A stretch of 5,861 nucleotides of DNA from an uncultured Clostridia bacterium (GTDB taxonomy: Bacteria; Bacillota; Clostridia; Christensenellales; UBA1242). The DNA is taken from contig CAMLUY010000064.1 of NCBI GenBank assembly GCA_946487985.1, forward strand, positions 1-5,861, written 5' to 3'. The position numbers and the translations under genes are program-made. Below the pieces are notes generated by a model. It did no database searches and was not told the DNA's origin. It worked only from the letters and a program-made list of their open reading frames with translations. Below, piece after piece: positions 1 through 5,203 of this stretch. The number at the start of each line of letters is the position of its first letter. The stretch's first letter is position 1.

Positions 1-6
1 TTGACA

Positions 7-32
7 AAAATTTGAAACTTCTTTCAAATTTT
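7..32. repeat. perfect 11-bp inverted repeat, 4-base loop
   Basis: AAAATTTGAAA (7-17) is followed by CTTC and its exact complement TTTCAAATTTT (22-32). The stem is almost all A-T and has no flanking T-tract beyond its own arm, so it is a poor terminator. It lies some 20-45 bases downstream of where a leftward transcript from the promoter-like site at 58-66 would start, so an operator or a 5' leader hairpin of the gene to the left is possible. This is inference; the gene itself is outside the window. Confidence 0.45.
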
Positions 33-57
33 CAATTATTTGACAAAATTGCGCTTT

Positions 58-66
58 ATTTTACCA
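58..66 (-). promoter_or_regulatory. candidate extended -10 promoter reading left
   Basis: On the minus strand the sequence reads TGG TAAAAT (66 down to 58): an extended -10 (TGn) followed by a hexamer one base off TATAAT. No good -35 lies 16-18 bases upstream. The same ATGTGGTA(T/A)AAT string occurs on the minus strand at 4633-4622, ahead of a gene with a strong ribosome binding site, which adds some weight. It would drive a gene beyond the left edge, divergent from parA. Confidence 0.35.
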
Positions 67-110
67 CATAAAACAGTTCTATTCGCTGTTGCATTTTAAA
101 TAAAAATCGC

Positions 111-240
111 ATGTAAAAAAGAGAAAACATCAGCGTTGTTTGAGCGTAGCTCGCAGTTCACGACTGTATTTGCGAAAAAGATTGTATGTCACCGCAAGGT
201 GTTGACAAAACAGGAACTCAGATGCAACTGTATCTTACAT
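111..240. ncRNA. candidate structured RNA or dispersed intergenic repeat
   Basis: This block is visibly richer in G and C than its surroundings and is bounded by the inverted repeat ATGTAA (111-116) and TTACAT (235-240). Inside it are GAGC-gta-GCTC (142-152), CAGT-tcacg-ACTG (154-166) within CGCA/TGCG (152-174), and a hairpin closed by a GCAA tetraloop of the GNRA class (TGTCACC-GCAA-GGTGTTGACA, 187-207). GTTC/GAAC and AAGAT/ATCTT can also pair. No start codon with a ribosome binding site opens a frame on either strand. I do not recognise it as tRNA, 6S, SRP, tmRNA or a named riboswitch. The strand is undecided. A multi-copy intergenic repeat is an equally good reading. Confidence 0.3.
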
Positions 241-408
241 AAAGCGCTCTAAAAACCAAAAATATTGTTTTATTAGAAAAAAATGCCTTTTTTTTATAGT
301 TTTAAATACTTTTTTACACAATTTATAAAAAAACACTTAAATTTTCTTTTATTTTATGTTATTATATTAATAAGATTGTTGTATGCTTTTTTGTATTCTA
401 AAAAGTCT

Positions 409-470
409 AACAGCAATATCTGTTGAAAGATGCGAGCAAACTTATTATTTCAACCTTTCGCATTTTGAAA
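409..470 (+). promoter_or_regulatory. parA leader with mutually exclusive pairings
   Basis: Four perfect pairings compete just upstream of the parA ribosome binding site (482-486): AACAG/CTGTT (409-413 with 420-424), GTTGAAA/TTTCAAC (422-428 with 448-454), ATGCGA/TCGCAT (430-435 with 458-463), and TTTCAA/TTGAAA (448-453 with 465-470). The second and third interleave, so they would form a pseudoknot or switch between two hairpins. AT-rich -10-like hexamers lie at 360-365 and 363-368, but no -35 supports them, so the transcript start is unknown. Leader control or a protein-binding site is inference. Confidence 0.3.
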
Positions 471-491
471 TTCATTTTGACGAGGTAAATT

Positions 492-1316
492 ATGGCAAAA
501 ATTATTTCTTTTGCAAACCAAAAAGGCGGCGTAGGAAAAACCACTACCTGTATAAATCTTGCTGCCTATGTTGCGGCTATGGGCAAAAAGGTCTTGGTTC
601 TTGACCTTGACCCACAAGGCAATGCAACAAGCGGACTTGGCATTGAAAAAACCAAAGACCTGAAAACCATCTATGATCTCATCTCTGGTGACACCGATGT
701 AAAAGATGTCATCAAGCCCACTATTATCAATGACCTTGACATCATACCTTCAACCGTTGACCTTGCTGGCGCAGAGATTGAAATGGTGCAAATGCCACAG
801 CGAGAAAAAATCATTAAGGGCATACTTGATCCATTGCGAGAAAGTTATGATTTCATAATGATTGACTGCCCACCATCGCTTGGGCTTATCACAGTCAACA
901 GCTTGACGGCAAGCGACAGCGTAATCATTCCAATTCAATGCGAATTTTTTGCTTTGGAAGGATTAACACAACTGATGAATACCATCAAGCTTATCAAATT
1001 TCATCTCAATCCAACAATCGATATTGAAGGCGTAGTCATGACAATGAAAGACAAGCGCTCAATACTGACCAATCTTGTAAGTGATGAAATCTTGAAGTTC
1101 TTTGGTAAGAGAGTGTTCTTCACATACATACCAAGAAATATCCGACTTGCAGAAGCACCAAGCCATGGCGAACCAATATTGGTATATGAGCCTTCATCAA
1201 AAGGTGCAGAAGCATACATGTCACTGGCCGAGGAATTTCTTGACCGAAACAAAGTAAAATACAAATCCATCACAAAGGATACAAAAATCAAACTTAGAGA
1301 GGTGAACAATGGATAG
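492..1316 (+). CDS. parA: chromosome-partitioning ATPase ParA (Soj)
   Basis: ParA is a deviant-Walker ATPase. It dimerises on ATP, binds the nucleoid non-specifically, and is stimulated by ParB bound at parS; this separates replicated origins and, in Bacillus, also affects DnaA. The 274-residue product has the deviant Walker A KGGVGKTTT (11-19, with G12 and K16), DLDPQGN (38-44, with D40) and Walker B IMIDCPPS (122-129). It also has the C-terminal block IPRNIRLAEAPSHG (213-226). R189 and R218 fall where the DNA-binding arginines of Bacillus Soj lie. There is no N-terminal helix-turn-helix, so this is the chromosomal class and not the long plasmid class. A lysine-rich tail (about 251-274) makes it some 20 residues longer than Soj. 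GAGGT at 482-486 fixes the ATG. The end overlaps parB by 8 bases. C exceeds G in the sense-strand stretches I counted. Confidence 0.98.
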   Translation: MAKIISFANQKGGVGKTTTCINLAAYVAAMGKKVLVLDLDPQGNATSGLGIEKTKDLKTIYDLISGDTDVKDVIKPTIINDLDIIPSTVDLAGAEIEMVQMPQREKIIKGILDPLRESYDFIMIDCPPSLGLITVNSLTASDSVIIPIQCEFFALEGLTQLMNTIKLIKFHLNPTIDIEGVVMTMKDKRSILTNLVSDEILKFFGKRVFFTYIPRNIRLAEAPSHGEPILVYEPSSKGAEAYMSLAEEFLDRNKVKYKSITKDTKIKLREVNNG

Positions 1317-2271
1317 AAAAAAAGGTTTGGGACGCGGACTTGAATCGCTTTTCGGGATATATGACGAAGAAAGTGATAAAAACATAACTAATGAGCAAAC
1401 ACCAAAAGCCACAGAATCAGGCAATAAAGACGGTGTAACAGAACTGGAAATTGGACTTATTTATCCAAATCCAAATCAGCCGCGAAAGCATTTCGATGAA
1501 GAGGCACTGCAAGAACTTTCAAGCTCAATAAAGACTCATGGCGTAATTCAACCGCTTGTTGTCAATAAAGGCGATGACGGCAGATATATGATTATAGCTG
1601 GTGAACGTCGTTGGCGAGCTTCAAACATGGCAGGCCTTGAAAAAGTCCCTGTTGTAATCAAGAACTATACAGAAAAGCAAATCAAAGAAATATCTATTAT
1701 TGAAAACCTGCAACGTGAAGACCTGAACCCAATCGAAGCTGCACGAGCTATCAAACAATTGATGGACGAGTACAACCTTACCCAAGAAGTTGTTTCAGAT
1801 CGTATTGGAAAGAGCCGCTCATCGGTAGCAAACACACTCAGACTGCTGTCGCTGTACCCAGATGTAATCAAGATGATTGAAGACGGACGTCTTTCAAGCG
1901 GACATGCTCGAAGTTTGGTAGTCATCGACGATACAACTCAGCAGATTAAACTTGCAAAACAGGCAGCTGATGGAAAGATGTCTGTTCGCGACCTTGAAAA
2001 GGCTGTAAAAAACTATCTCAATCCAAAAAAGCAAACACCTACCAAAGTTGCAGAACAGTCACTTGAACTGAAAGAACTTATCAATGAAATGCAGCGAGTA
2101 TTCGCAACAAAAGTTTCAGCAATAGGAAATGACAATAAAGGCAGAATATACATCGACTATTACTCACGAGATGATCTAGACAGACTTGCCGATATGATTG
2201 AGCTTCTTAAAAAGAAAGAAATAACTTTGGGAGACCTTAGAAACTACAACAAAAGACACCCAAACAGTTAA
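1309..2271 (+). CDS. parB: centromere-binding CTPase ParB (Spo0J)
   Basis: ParB binds parS, loads as a CTP-dependent sliding clamp, spreads along DNA, recruits SMC and stimulates ParA. The 320 residues read in order as follows. The ParA-contacting N-terminal motif GLGRGLESLFG (6-16) comes first, then a variable linker (about 19-44). The N-terminal CTPase domain holds NPNQPRKHF (54-62), GERRWRA (98-104) and ENLQREDLNPIEAARA (132-147). The parS-reading helix-turn-helix is at about 157-182, and a C-terminal dimerisation domain at about 255-315. The linker makes it longer than Bacillus Spo0J (about 280). The ATG at 1309 lies inside the last codons of parA, with AGAGAGG (1296-1302) as ribosome binding site, so the two are probably translationally coupled. 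A hairpin terminator follows 40 bases after the stop. The matching parS sites lie at 2801-2904. Confidence 0.98.
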   Translation: MDRKKGLGRGLESLFGIYDEESDKNITNEQTPKATESGNKDGVTELEIGLIYPNPNQPRKHFDEEALQELSSSIKTHGVIQPLVVNKGDDGRYMIIAGERRWRASNMAGLEKVPVVIKNYTEKQIKEISIIENLQREDLNPIEAARAIKQLMDEYNLTQEVVSDRIGKSRSSVANTLRLLSLYPDVIKMIEDGRLSSGHARSLVVIDDTTQQIKLAKQAADGKMSVRDLEKAVKNYLNPKKQTPTKVAEQSLELKELINEMQRVFATKVSAIGNDNKGRIYIDYYSRDDLDRLADMIELLKKKEITLGDLRNYNKRHPNS

Positions 2272-2312
2272 AATTCACAAATCTTAAAAAATTAAATTAT
2301 GCGATTTAAACT

Positions 2313-2338
2313 AAAAGCACTTGTACAAAGTGCTTTTT
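2313..2338 (+). terminator. Rho-independent terminator of parAB
   Basis: AAAAGCACTT (2313-2322) pairs perfectly with AAGTGCTTTT (2328-2337) over a five-base GTACA loop and ends in T5. It lies about 40 bases after the parB stop, so it closes the parAB operon and separates it from the parS region. The A-run at its 5' side could also stop transcription arriving from the right. Confidence 0.85.
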
Positions 2339-2800
2339 ATTTGTTAAAAAAAAATTTAATTTTACATGTAATGCATCACATTTGTGTAAATTGCCTTTAT
2401 GCGTTATTAATATATGATATGATTTTTCTTTAATTCATCGACTTAAAAGCGATGTCAAGCCCATCACATTACTTTCAAGCTTCTATAAGAAACATAATGG
2501 CAAAGTCTTATTCAAACCAGAAATTAGATCAAGCACGTAATGATTTCGCACAATGAGTTTCTAATTTTATATCCTGTAAACATACGTAAGATTTAATCAT
2601 TAATATATTTTGTCTTTATCAACCCGTATCCAACTTAACTAGCACTTTCAATGTTATTATTTTTGATATAAATATCAATTTAAACATACGCACTATTAAA
2701 AGGATTGCAAACGCACTTGTTTAATACAATAAAAACTTCTTCAATTCTCTCGCACAGTTCTGTCTCTTATGCATCAAGCAAGTTTTTACACAGAAAGATT

Positions 2801-2816
2801 TGTTTCACGTGAAACA
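2801..2816. promoter_or_regulatory. parS: parS site 1
   Basis: TGTTTCACGTGAAACA is an exact match to the 16-bp palindromic parS consensus bound by Spo0J/ParB. It is the first of three copies about 530 bases downstream of parB, in non-coding DNA. Confidence 0.97.
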
Positions 2817-2850
2817 TATGTAATTAGTCCTTTTCTTGGAATAGATTTAG

Positions 2851-2866
2851 TGTTTCACGTGAAACA
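2851..2866. promoter_or_regulatory. parS: parS site 2
   Basis: A second exact 16-bp parS palindrome, centred 50 bases from the first. The bases between the sites are unrelated, so the cluster is not a simple tandem duplication of a longer unit. Confidence 0.97.
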
Positions 2867-2888
2867 ATCGATTTCTTTATAGTTGTTC

Positions 2889-2904
2889 TGTTTCACGTGA
2901 AACA
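2889..2904. promoter_or_regulatory. parS: parS site 3
   Basis: A third exact parS palindrome, centred 38 bases from the second. Centre distances of 50 and 38 bases are not whole helical turns, so the sites do not share one face of the DNA. This fits independent ParB loading sites better than a phased operator. Confidence 0.97.
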
Positions 2905-3184
2905 TTTCCGTCATAAATGATTTTTTATTCTATTATGTGGCGATGTATTTTTAAATTTTATCCAAGTTTTTTATAAAATTTTATATGCGCTGCTTAAAAA
3001 TTAACGATTTTTATGATTGAATTTTGAAAAATGCAACTGTTTATTTAAATCCAGAAATACACAACTATTAAAAAACACGTATCAACAAGCTTTCTATTAT
3101 TTTGAATATTATCTTCTTTTGTTTATTTAAATCATGAAAAGTTTATTGTCCTGACATAAAACGTTTTGCTTTATCAATCAAATA

Positions 3185-3193
3185 TGCTATACT
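3185..3193 (+). promoter_or_regulatory. candidate extended -10 of the rubrerythrin gene
   Basis: TGC TATACT (3185-3193) is an extended -10 with a hexamer one base off TATAAT. A weak TTGCTT (3166-3171) lies 16 bases upstream as -35. Initiation at the normal distance would fall at about 3200, on the first base of the GGAGG, leaving almost no leader. Either this is the promoter of a very short leader or the true promoter lies further upstream, for example around CTGACA (3151-3156), which lacks a good -10. Confidence 0.35.
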
Positions 3194-3199
3194 TATTGT

Positions 3200-3204
3200 G
3201 GAGG
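3200..3204 (+). promoter_or_regulatory. ribosome binding site that fixes the rubrerythrin start
   Basis: GGAGG lies five bases before the ATG at 3210. An in-frame GTG at 3198 overlaps this site and would add four residues (MEVN). It has no ribosome binding site of its own, so the ATG at 3210 is the start. Confidence 0.9.
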
Positions 3205-3209
3205 TAAAC

Positions 3210-3752
3210 ATGAAAGAACTTAAAGGTACAAAAACAGAAAAAAATCTTATGGAAGCTTTTGCTGGTGAAAGTCAAGCAAGAAATAAATATACTTTCTATG
3301 CATCTCAGGCTAAAAAAGATGGATATGAGAAAATAGCAAGCGTATTTGAAGAAACAGCAAACAATGAAAAAGAACACGCTAAACTTTGGTTTAAGGAATT
3401 GCATGGTGGCGCTGTCCCAGCAACTCTTGAAAATCTTATAGACGCAGCAGCTGGCGAACATGGCGAATGGACTGAAATGTATATGAGAATGGCCAAAGAG
3501 GCACGTGAAGAAGGGTTCGATGCTATTGCAGATAAATTTGAAGGCGTTGCTAAAATCGAAAAGCGTCATGAGGAACGCTATAACAAAATCGCCGAAATGG
3601 TGAAAAACGGCACAGTCTTCAAAAAGACAAGCGAACGTGTATGGATTTGCAGAAATTGTGGTCACATTTATGTTGGAAAAGAAGCTCCTAAGGTTTGTCC
3701 GGTTTGCAATCACCCAGAAGCATATTTTGAATTGTTTGTAGAAGAATTCTAA
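3210..3752 (+). CDS. rbr: rubrerythrin
   Basis: Rubrerythrin is a cytoplasmic non-haem iron peroxidase of anaerobes. It reduces hydrogen peroxide to water, with electrons passing from NAD(P)H through a rubredoxin-type reductase. The 180 residues form a four-helix ferritin-like domain (about 1-135) and a C-terminal rubredoxin domain (about 142-180). The di-iron ligands are visible as E20, E53 with H56, E83 and E86 in AGEHGEW, and E117 with H120. The single rubredoxin iron is held by C147-x2-C150 and C163-x2-C166. The product is close to the usual 180-195 residues and complete. It is transcribed alone: a parS-bearing gap lies upstream and a strong terminator lies 34 bases after the stop. I saw no PerR-like inverted repeat upstream, so regulation is unknown. 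Unlike parAB, the sense-strand stretches I counted have more G than C. Confidence 0.98.
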   Translation: MKELKGTKTEKNLMEAFAGESQARNKYTFYASQAKKDGYEKIASVFEETANNEKEHAKLWFKELHGGAVPATLENLIDAAAGEHGEWTEMYMRMAKEAREEGFDAIADKFEGVAKIEKRHEERYNKIAEMVKNGTVFKKTSERVWICRNCGHIYVGKEAPKVCPVCNHPEAYFELFVEEF

Positions 3753-3786
3753 AACAATACGACAACACTTACATACAAGAATAAAT

Positions 3787-3820
3787 AAAAAACCATTGCA
3801 AATATAAGCAATGGTTTTTT
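3787..3820 (+). terminator. Rho-independent terminator of rubrerythrin
   Basis: AAAAAACCATTGC (3787-3799) pairs perfectly over 13 bases with GCAATGGTTTTTT (3808-3820) around an eight-base A/T loop, ending in T6. The A6 on the 5' arm makes it work in both directions in principle. Confidence 0.92.
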
Positions 3821-4150
3821 ATTAAATGTTGTTACTTTTAGCTTAATAAGTTTGCGCTTTCAACTTTTTATTTTTTGTTCACACGAGTATTTACTCAATT
3901 AATGACAAAAAATATCGTTTGTATAGTTATGAATACATAATATAATTGCCTGTAATAAAGCTAAATCGCAAATTATTTTGTTGCTTTTCTTTTTAAATTA
4001 TTGCTCTTAAATGTGATATTATGTGTTTTTACACAATTTCTATCAATTTACGGCAATTTATCAAATTTATGAAAGCCATATTATAACATTTTGTTGTCGC
4101 ATGTAAAATTGCTTCAATATAGTGCGCGCATTATAGCCAAATCAATACAA
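3821..4150. other. non-coding AT-rich gap between two terminators
   Basis: These 330 bases lie between the rubrerythrin terminator and the terminator of the minus-strand gene, so no transcript from either neighbour should cross them. No open frame with a ribosome binding site was found on either strand. The one odd spot is TATA-g-TGCGCGCA-t-TATA (4118-4135), a near-palindrome with a GC core in very AT-rich DNA. Confidence 0.6.
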
Positions 4151-4176
4151 TAAAAAAACTGTAATAATTTACAGTT
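4151..4176 (-). terminator. Rho-independent terminator of the 94-residue orphan gene
   Basis: Read on the minus strand, AACTGTAA (4176-4169) pairs perfectly with TTACAGTT (4164-4157) over a four-base ATTA loop, followed by a T-run (complement of A 4158-4152). It lies 46 bases after the stop of the minus-strand gene, which supports that gene as a real transcription unit. Confidence 0.8.
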
Positions 4177-4222
4177 ACACCCATTTGATAAAGCATTTAA
4201 ATTTAGTAAAAATTTATAGTAT

Positions 4223-4507
4223 CTAATATCTTTTAATTATTTCATTACCGTTCTTCAATGTATCAATGATTTCGACGTACATATCCAAACAGCGTTCTAC
4301 AAAATCTATTTTTGCGTTTCTGTCGATAAACAGCATTGGCGAAAAATCAAAAAATTTAAATTTCGGCATCTTTTTTGGATTGTCAATATCTATTGATGAA
4401 ATGAATTTCTGCTGTTCGTCCATTGATTTGAAAAGAAATTCTGGCAATCCTTGATAAGACATTTCACTGCCATTTCTTTTGAACATTCTCGTAATCGATT
4501 TGAACAA
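4223..4507 (-). CDS. orphan 94-residue protein, unknown function, TTG start
   Basis: I do not recognise the family. The 94-residue product has no signal peptide, no hydrophobic span long enough for a membrane helix, and only one cysteine (C73). It is rich in Phe (11) and Lys. A basic start (MFKSITRMFKRNG) leads to an acidic and amphipathic middle, then a KFKFFDF patch (50-55), and a likely helix (about 66-87) ends the protein. The start is TTG at 4507, chosen because GGAGGG (4520-4515) lies seven bases upstream; the first in-frame ATG (4486) has no such site. A probable extended -10 (4630-4622) gives a leader of about 110 bases, and a terminator follows the stop, so it is a single-gene unit. 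It stands opposite to its plus-strand neighbours. It is probably a cytosolic protein; any role would be a guess. Confidence 0.75.
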   Translation of the reverse strand: MFKSITRMFKRNGSEMSYQGLPEFLFKSMDEQQKFISSIDIDNPKKMPKFKFFDFSPMLFIDRNAKIDFVERCLDMYVEIIDTLKNGNEIIKRY

Positions 4508-4514
4508 GGTTTTT

Positions 4515-4520
4515 CCCTCC
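4515..4520 (-). promoter_or_regulatory. ribosome binding site that selects a TTG start
   Basis: On the minus strand GGAGGG is followed by seven bases (AAAAACC) and then TTG. The match and spacing are ideal, while the nearest ATG in frame is 28 bases away from it. This makes the TTG the start of the 94-residue protein. Confidence 0.85.
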
Positions 4521-4621
4521 TTTTATAATATGGTTAAATATAAAACCTTTTAAAATGGCAGTAATAAATTGTTATAATCTCAGTTTTACATTCACGCTAG
4601 CCTTTCTCTGGATGCATCATC

Positions 4622-4630
4622 ATTATACCA
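4622..4630 (-). promoter_or_regulatory. extended -10 promoter of the 94-residue orphan gene
   Basis: On the minus strand TGG TATAAT (4630 down to 4622) is a perfect -10 hexamer with the TGn extension. No good -35 is present at 16-18 bases, which extended -10 promoters tolerate. Transcription would begin near 4615 and leave a leader of about 110 bases before the TTG start. I see no T-box, terminator or recognised riboswitch core in the leader. Confidence 0.55.
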
Positions 4631-4827
4631 CATTACAACAATTTTTCATACAAATATAAAGCTAATTTATGTCGAATATTATTATTTTTTACCTTTTATT
4701 AAAAGCTATTTAGTTATGTTTATATAATTATATAATATATGCTTTATTTTTCATTTTTAGCAACAAAAATCGACAAAATCATGCTATATTAGACTTAATT
4801 TTGCTTTCAAAATTGCGCAATACATAT
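4631..4827. other. divergent intergenic region between two orphan genes
   Basis: This AT-rich stretch separates the leftward promoter of the 94-residue gene from the rightward promoter of the 101-residue gene. It contains runs such as TATATAATTATATAATATATG (about 4720-4740) and TGCTATATT (4782-4790), the latter a promoter-like extended -10 on the plus strand that could be a second start for the rightward gene. No gene is visible. Confidence 0.5.
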
Positions 4828-4833
4828 TATAAT
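4828..4833 (+). promoter_or_regulatory. -10 element of the 101-residue orphan gene
   Basis: A perfect TATAAT lies 49 bases before the ATG at 4883. The matching -35 position (4805-4810, TTTCAA) is weak. Transcription would start near 4840, immediately in front of an 8-bp hairpin (TTTATTGA 4842-4849 with TCAATAAA 4860-4867) that would sit at the 5' end of the message. Confidence 0.5.
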
Positions 4834-4882
4834 GATATTGTTTTATTGAGGCAAAATTTTCAATAAAGCTAAGGAGAGAATA

Positions 4883-5188
4883 ATGAAAAATGATATGTTA
4901 AAAACACTTGCAATGAGAGCTAAAAACCGAATGATAAACAAGAATTTGAGAAATACATACAGCAATGCTGATATAAAGATAATAAAAAGTACAGATGATG
5001 AATTTATTGCAAAAGTACGCGCTCTGATGAACGAGGATAATCAAATGAGCAATCCATTGAAGAGGCTGATGGATAATGAAAAAATGCTTAAAATGGACGC
5101 TAGAAGCAGAGAAAAATATCTTCTTGACACCATTGAAAAATATCAAGCTGCTCGAAAAATGATTGAAAAAGAGCAAAATATGGCATAA
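4883..5188 (+). CDS. orphan 101-residue helical protein, unknown function
   Basis: I cannot assign a family. The 101-residue product has no Gly, Cys, His or Trp, is unusually rich in Met (11) and in Lys, Arg, Glu and Asp, and looks almost wholly helical. A basic N-terminal segment (about 1-25) is followed by a short mixed segment with IKII (31-34), an acidic middle (about 36-55, DDEFIAKVRALMNED), and a long charged helix (about 73-99). There is no signal peptide or membrane span, so it is likely cytosolic, perhaps binding nucleic acid or a partner protein. The ATG at 4883 is fixed by AAGGAGAG (4871-4878). A perfect -10 and a 5' hairpin precede it, and a weak terminator follows directly. It is transcribed alone, divergently from the 94-residue gene. 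Confidence 0.82.
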   Translation: MKNDMLKTLAMRAKNRMINKNLRNTYSNADIKIIKSTDDEFIAKVRALMNEDNQMSNPLKRLMDNEKMLKMDARSREKYLLDTIEKYQAARKMIEKEQNMA

Positions 5189-5203
5189 AAAGCGCTTTTT
5201 TTT
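5187..5203 (+). terminator. weak terminator after the 101-residue gene
   Basis: AAAAAGCGC followed by T8 begins at the stop codon: a short palindrome AAAAAGCGCTTTTT that can fold with GCGC as loop, then the rest of the T-run. The stem is all A-T, so termination may be inefficient. Confidence 0.45.

Larger units (their letters stand above)
1..491. other. gene-free region upstream of parA
   Basis: No convincing gene lies in these 491 bases. Three things can be seen. First, a perfect 11-base inverted repeat (7-17 and 22-32) lies near a leftward promoter-like site (58-66). Second, a clearly less AT-rich block (about 111-240) has several short hairpins. Third, an AT-rich stretch (about 250-400) leads into the parA leader. 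A frame open from 383 across the parA start has no ribosome binding site and runs over parA codons in another frame, so I treat it as a shadow. TTGACAAAA occurs three times (1-9, 40-48, 202-210), but none has a good -10 element at 16-18 bases. Confidence 0.7.
2339..3187. other. long gene-free stretch carrying the parS cluster
   Basis: About 850 bases without a supported gene. The clear content is three perfect parS sites (2801-2904). Minor items are a palindrome TTGATAT-aa-ATATCAA (2663-2678), a 14-base direct repeat TGTTTATTTAAATC (3038-3051 and 3120-3133), and a 40-codon frame without start codon (2418-2540) that could be a gene remnant. No tRNA-like or rRNA-like sequence was seen. The region probably serves as a ParB loading zone, which would explain the lack of genes. 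Confidence 0.7.

Noticed and set aside
312..320. DnaA-box-like TTTTACACA, also at 2784-2792 and 4027-4035
   Set aside because: Each is one base off TTATNCACA and they are thousands of bases apart in AT-rich DNA. There is no cluster, no DnaA gene and no AT-rich 13-mer array to support an origin here.
383..604. 73-codon plus-strand frame overlapping the parA start
   Set aside because: It has no ribosome binding site, runs out of frame through the Walker A codons of parA, and the resulting residues (KRRRRKNH) are a frame-shifted reading of that motif.
1665..1925. Minus-strand frame inside parB
   Set aside because: Antisense shadow of parB, with no expression signals.
2663..2678. Palindrome TTGATAT-aa-ATATCAA
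   Set aside because: Short and nearly all A/T in a non-coding gap, with no promoter or gene next to it to regulate.
3038..3133. 14-base direct repeat TGTTTATTTAAATC (3038-3051, 3120-3133)
   Set aside because: Only two copies of a nearly pure A/T string; expected by chance in such sequence, and no mobile-element features flank it.
3174..3713. 179-codon minus-strand frame opposite rubrerythrin
   Set aside because: It is the antisense shadow of a certain gene, rich in Phe, Cys and Ser as antisense frames of Lys/Glu-rich genes are, and it has no ribosome binding site.
4266..4454. 62-codon plus-strand frame opposite the 94-residue gene
   Set aside because: The minus-strand frame has the ribosome binding site, promoter and terminator; the plus frame has none.
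4508..4615. Possible T-box leader (AGAGAAAGGCTAGCGTGAA on the minus strand)
   Set aside because: There is no TGGNACCGCG antiterminator sequence, no terminator before the gene, the leader is too short, and the downstream gene is not an amino-acid gene.
4898..5176. 92-codon minus-strand frame opposite the 101-residue gene
   Set aside because: Antisense shadow; the plus-strand gene has a ribosome binding site, a perfect -10 and a following terminator, the minus frame has none.
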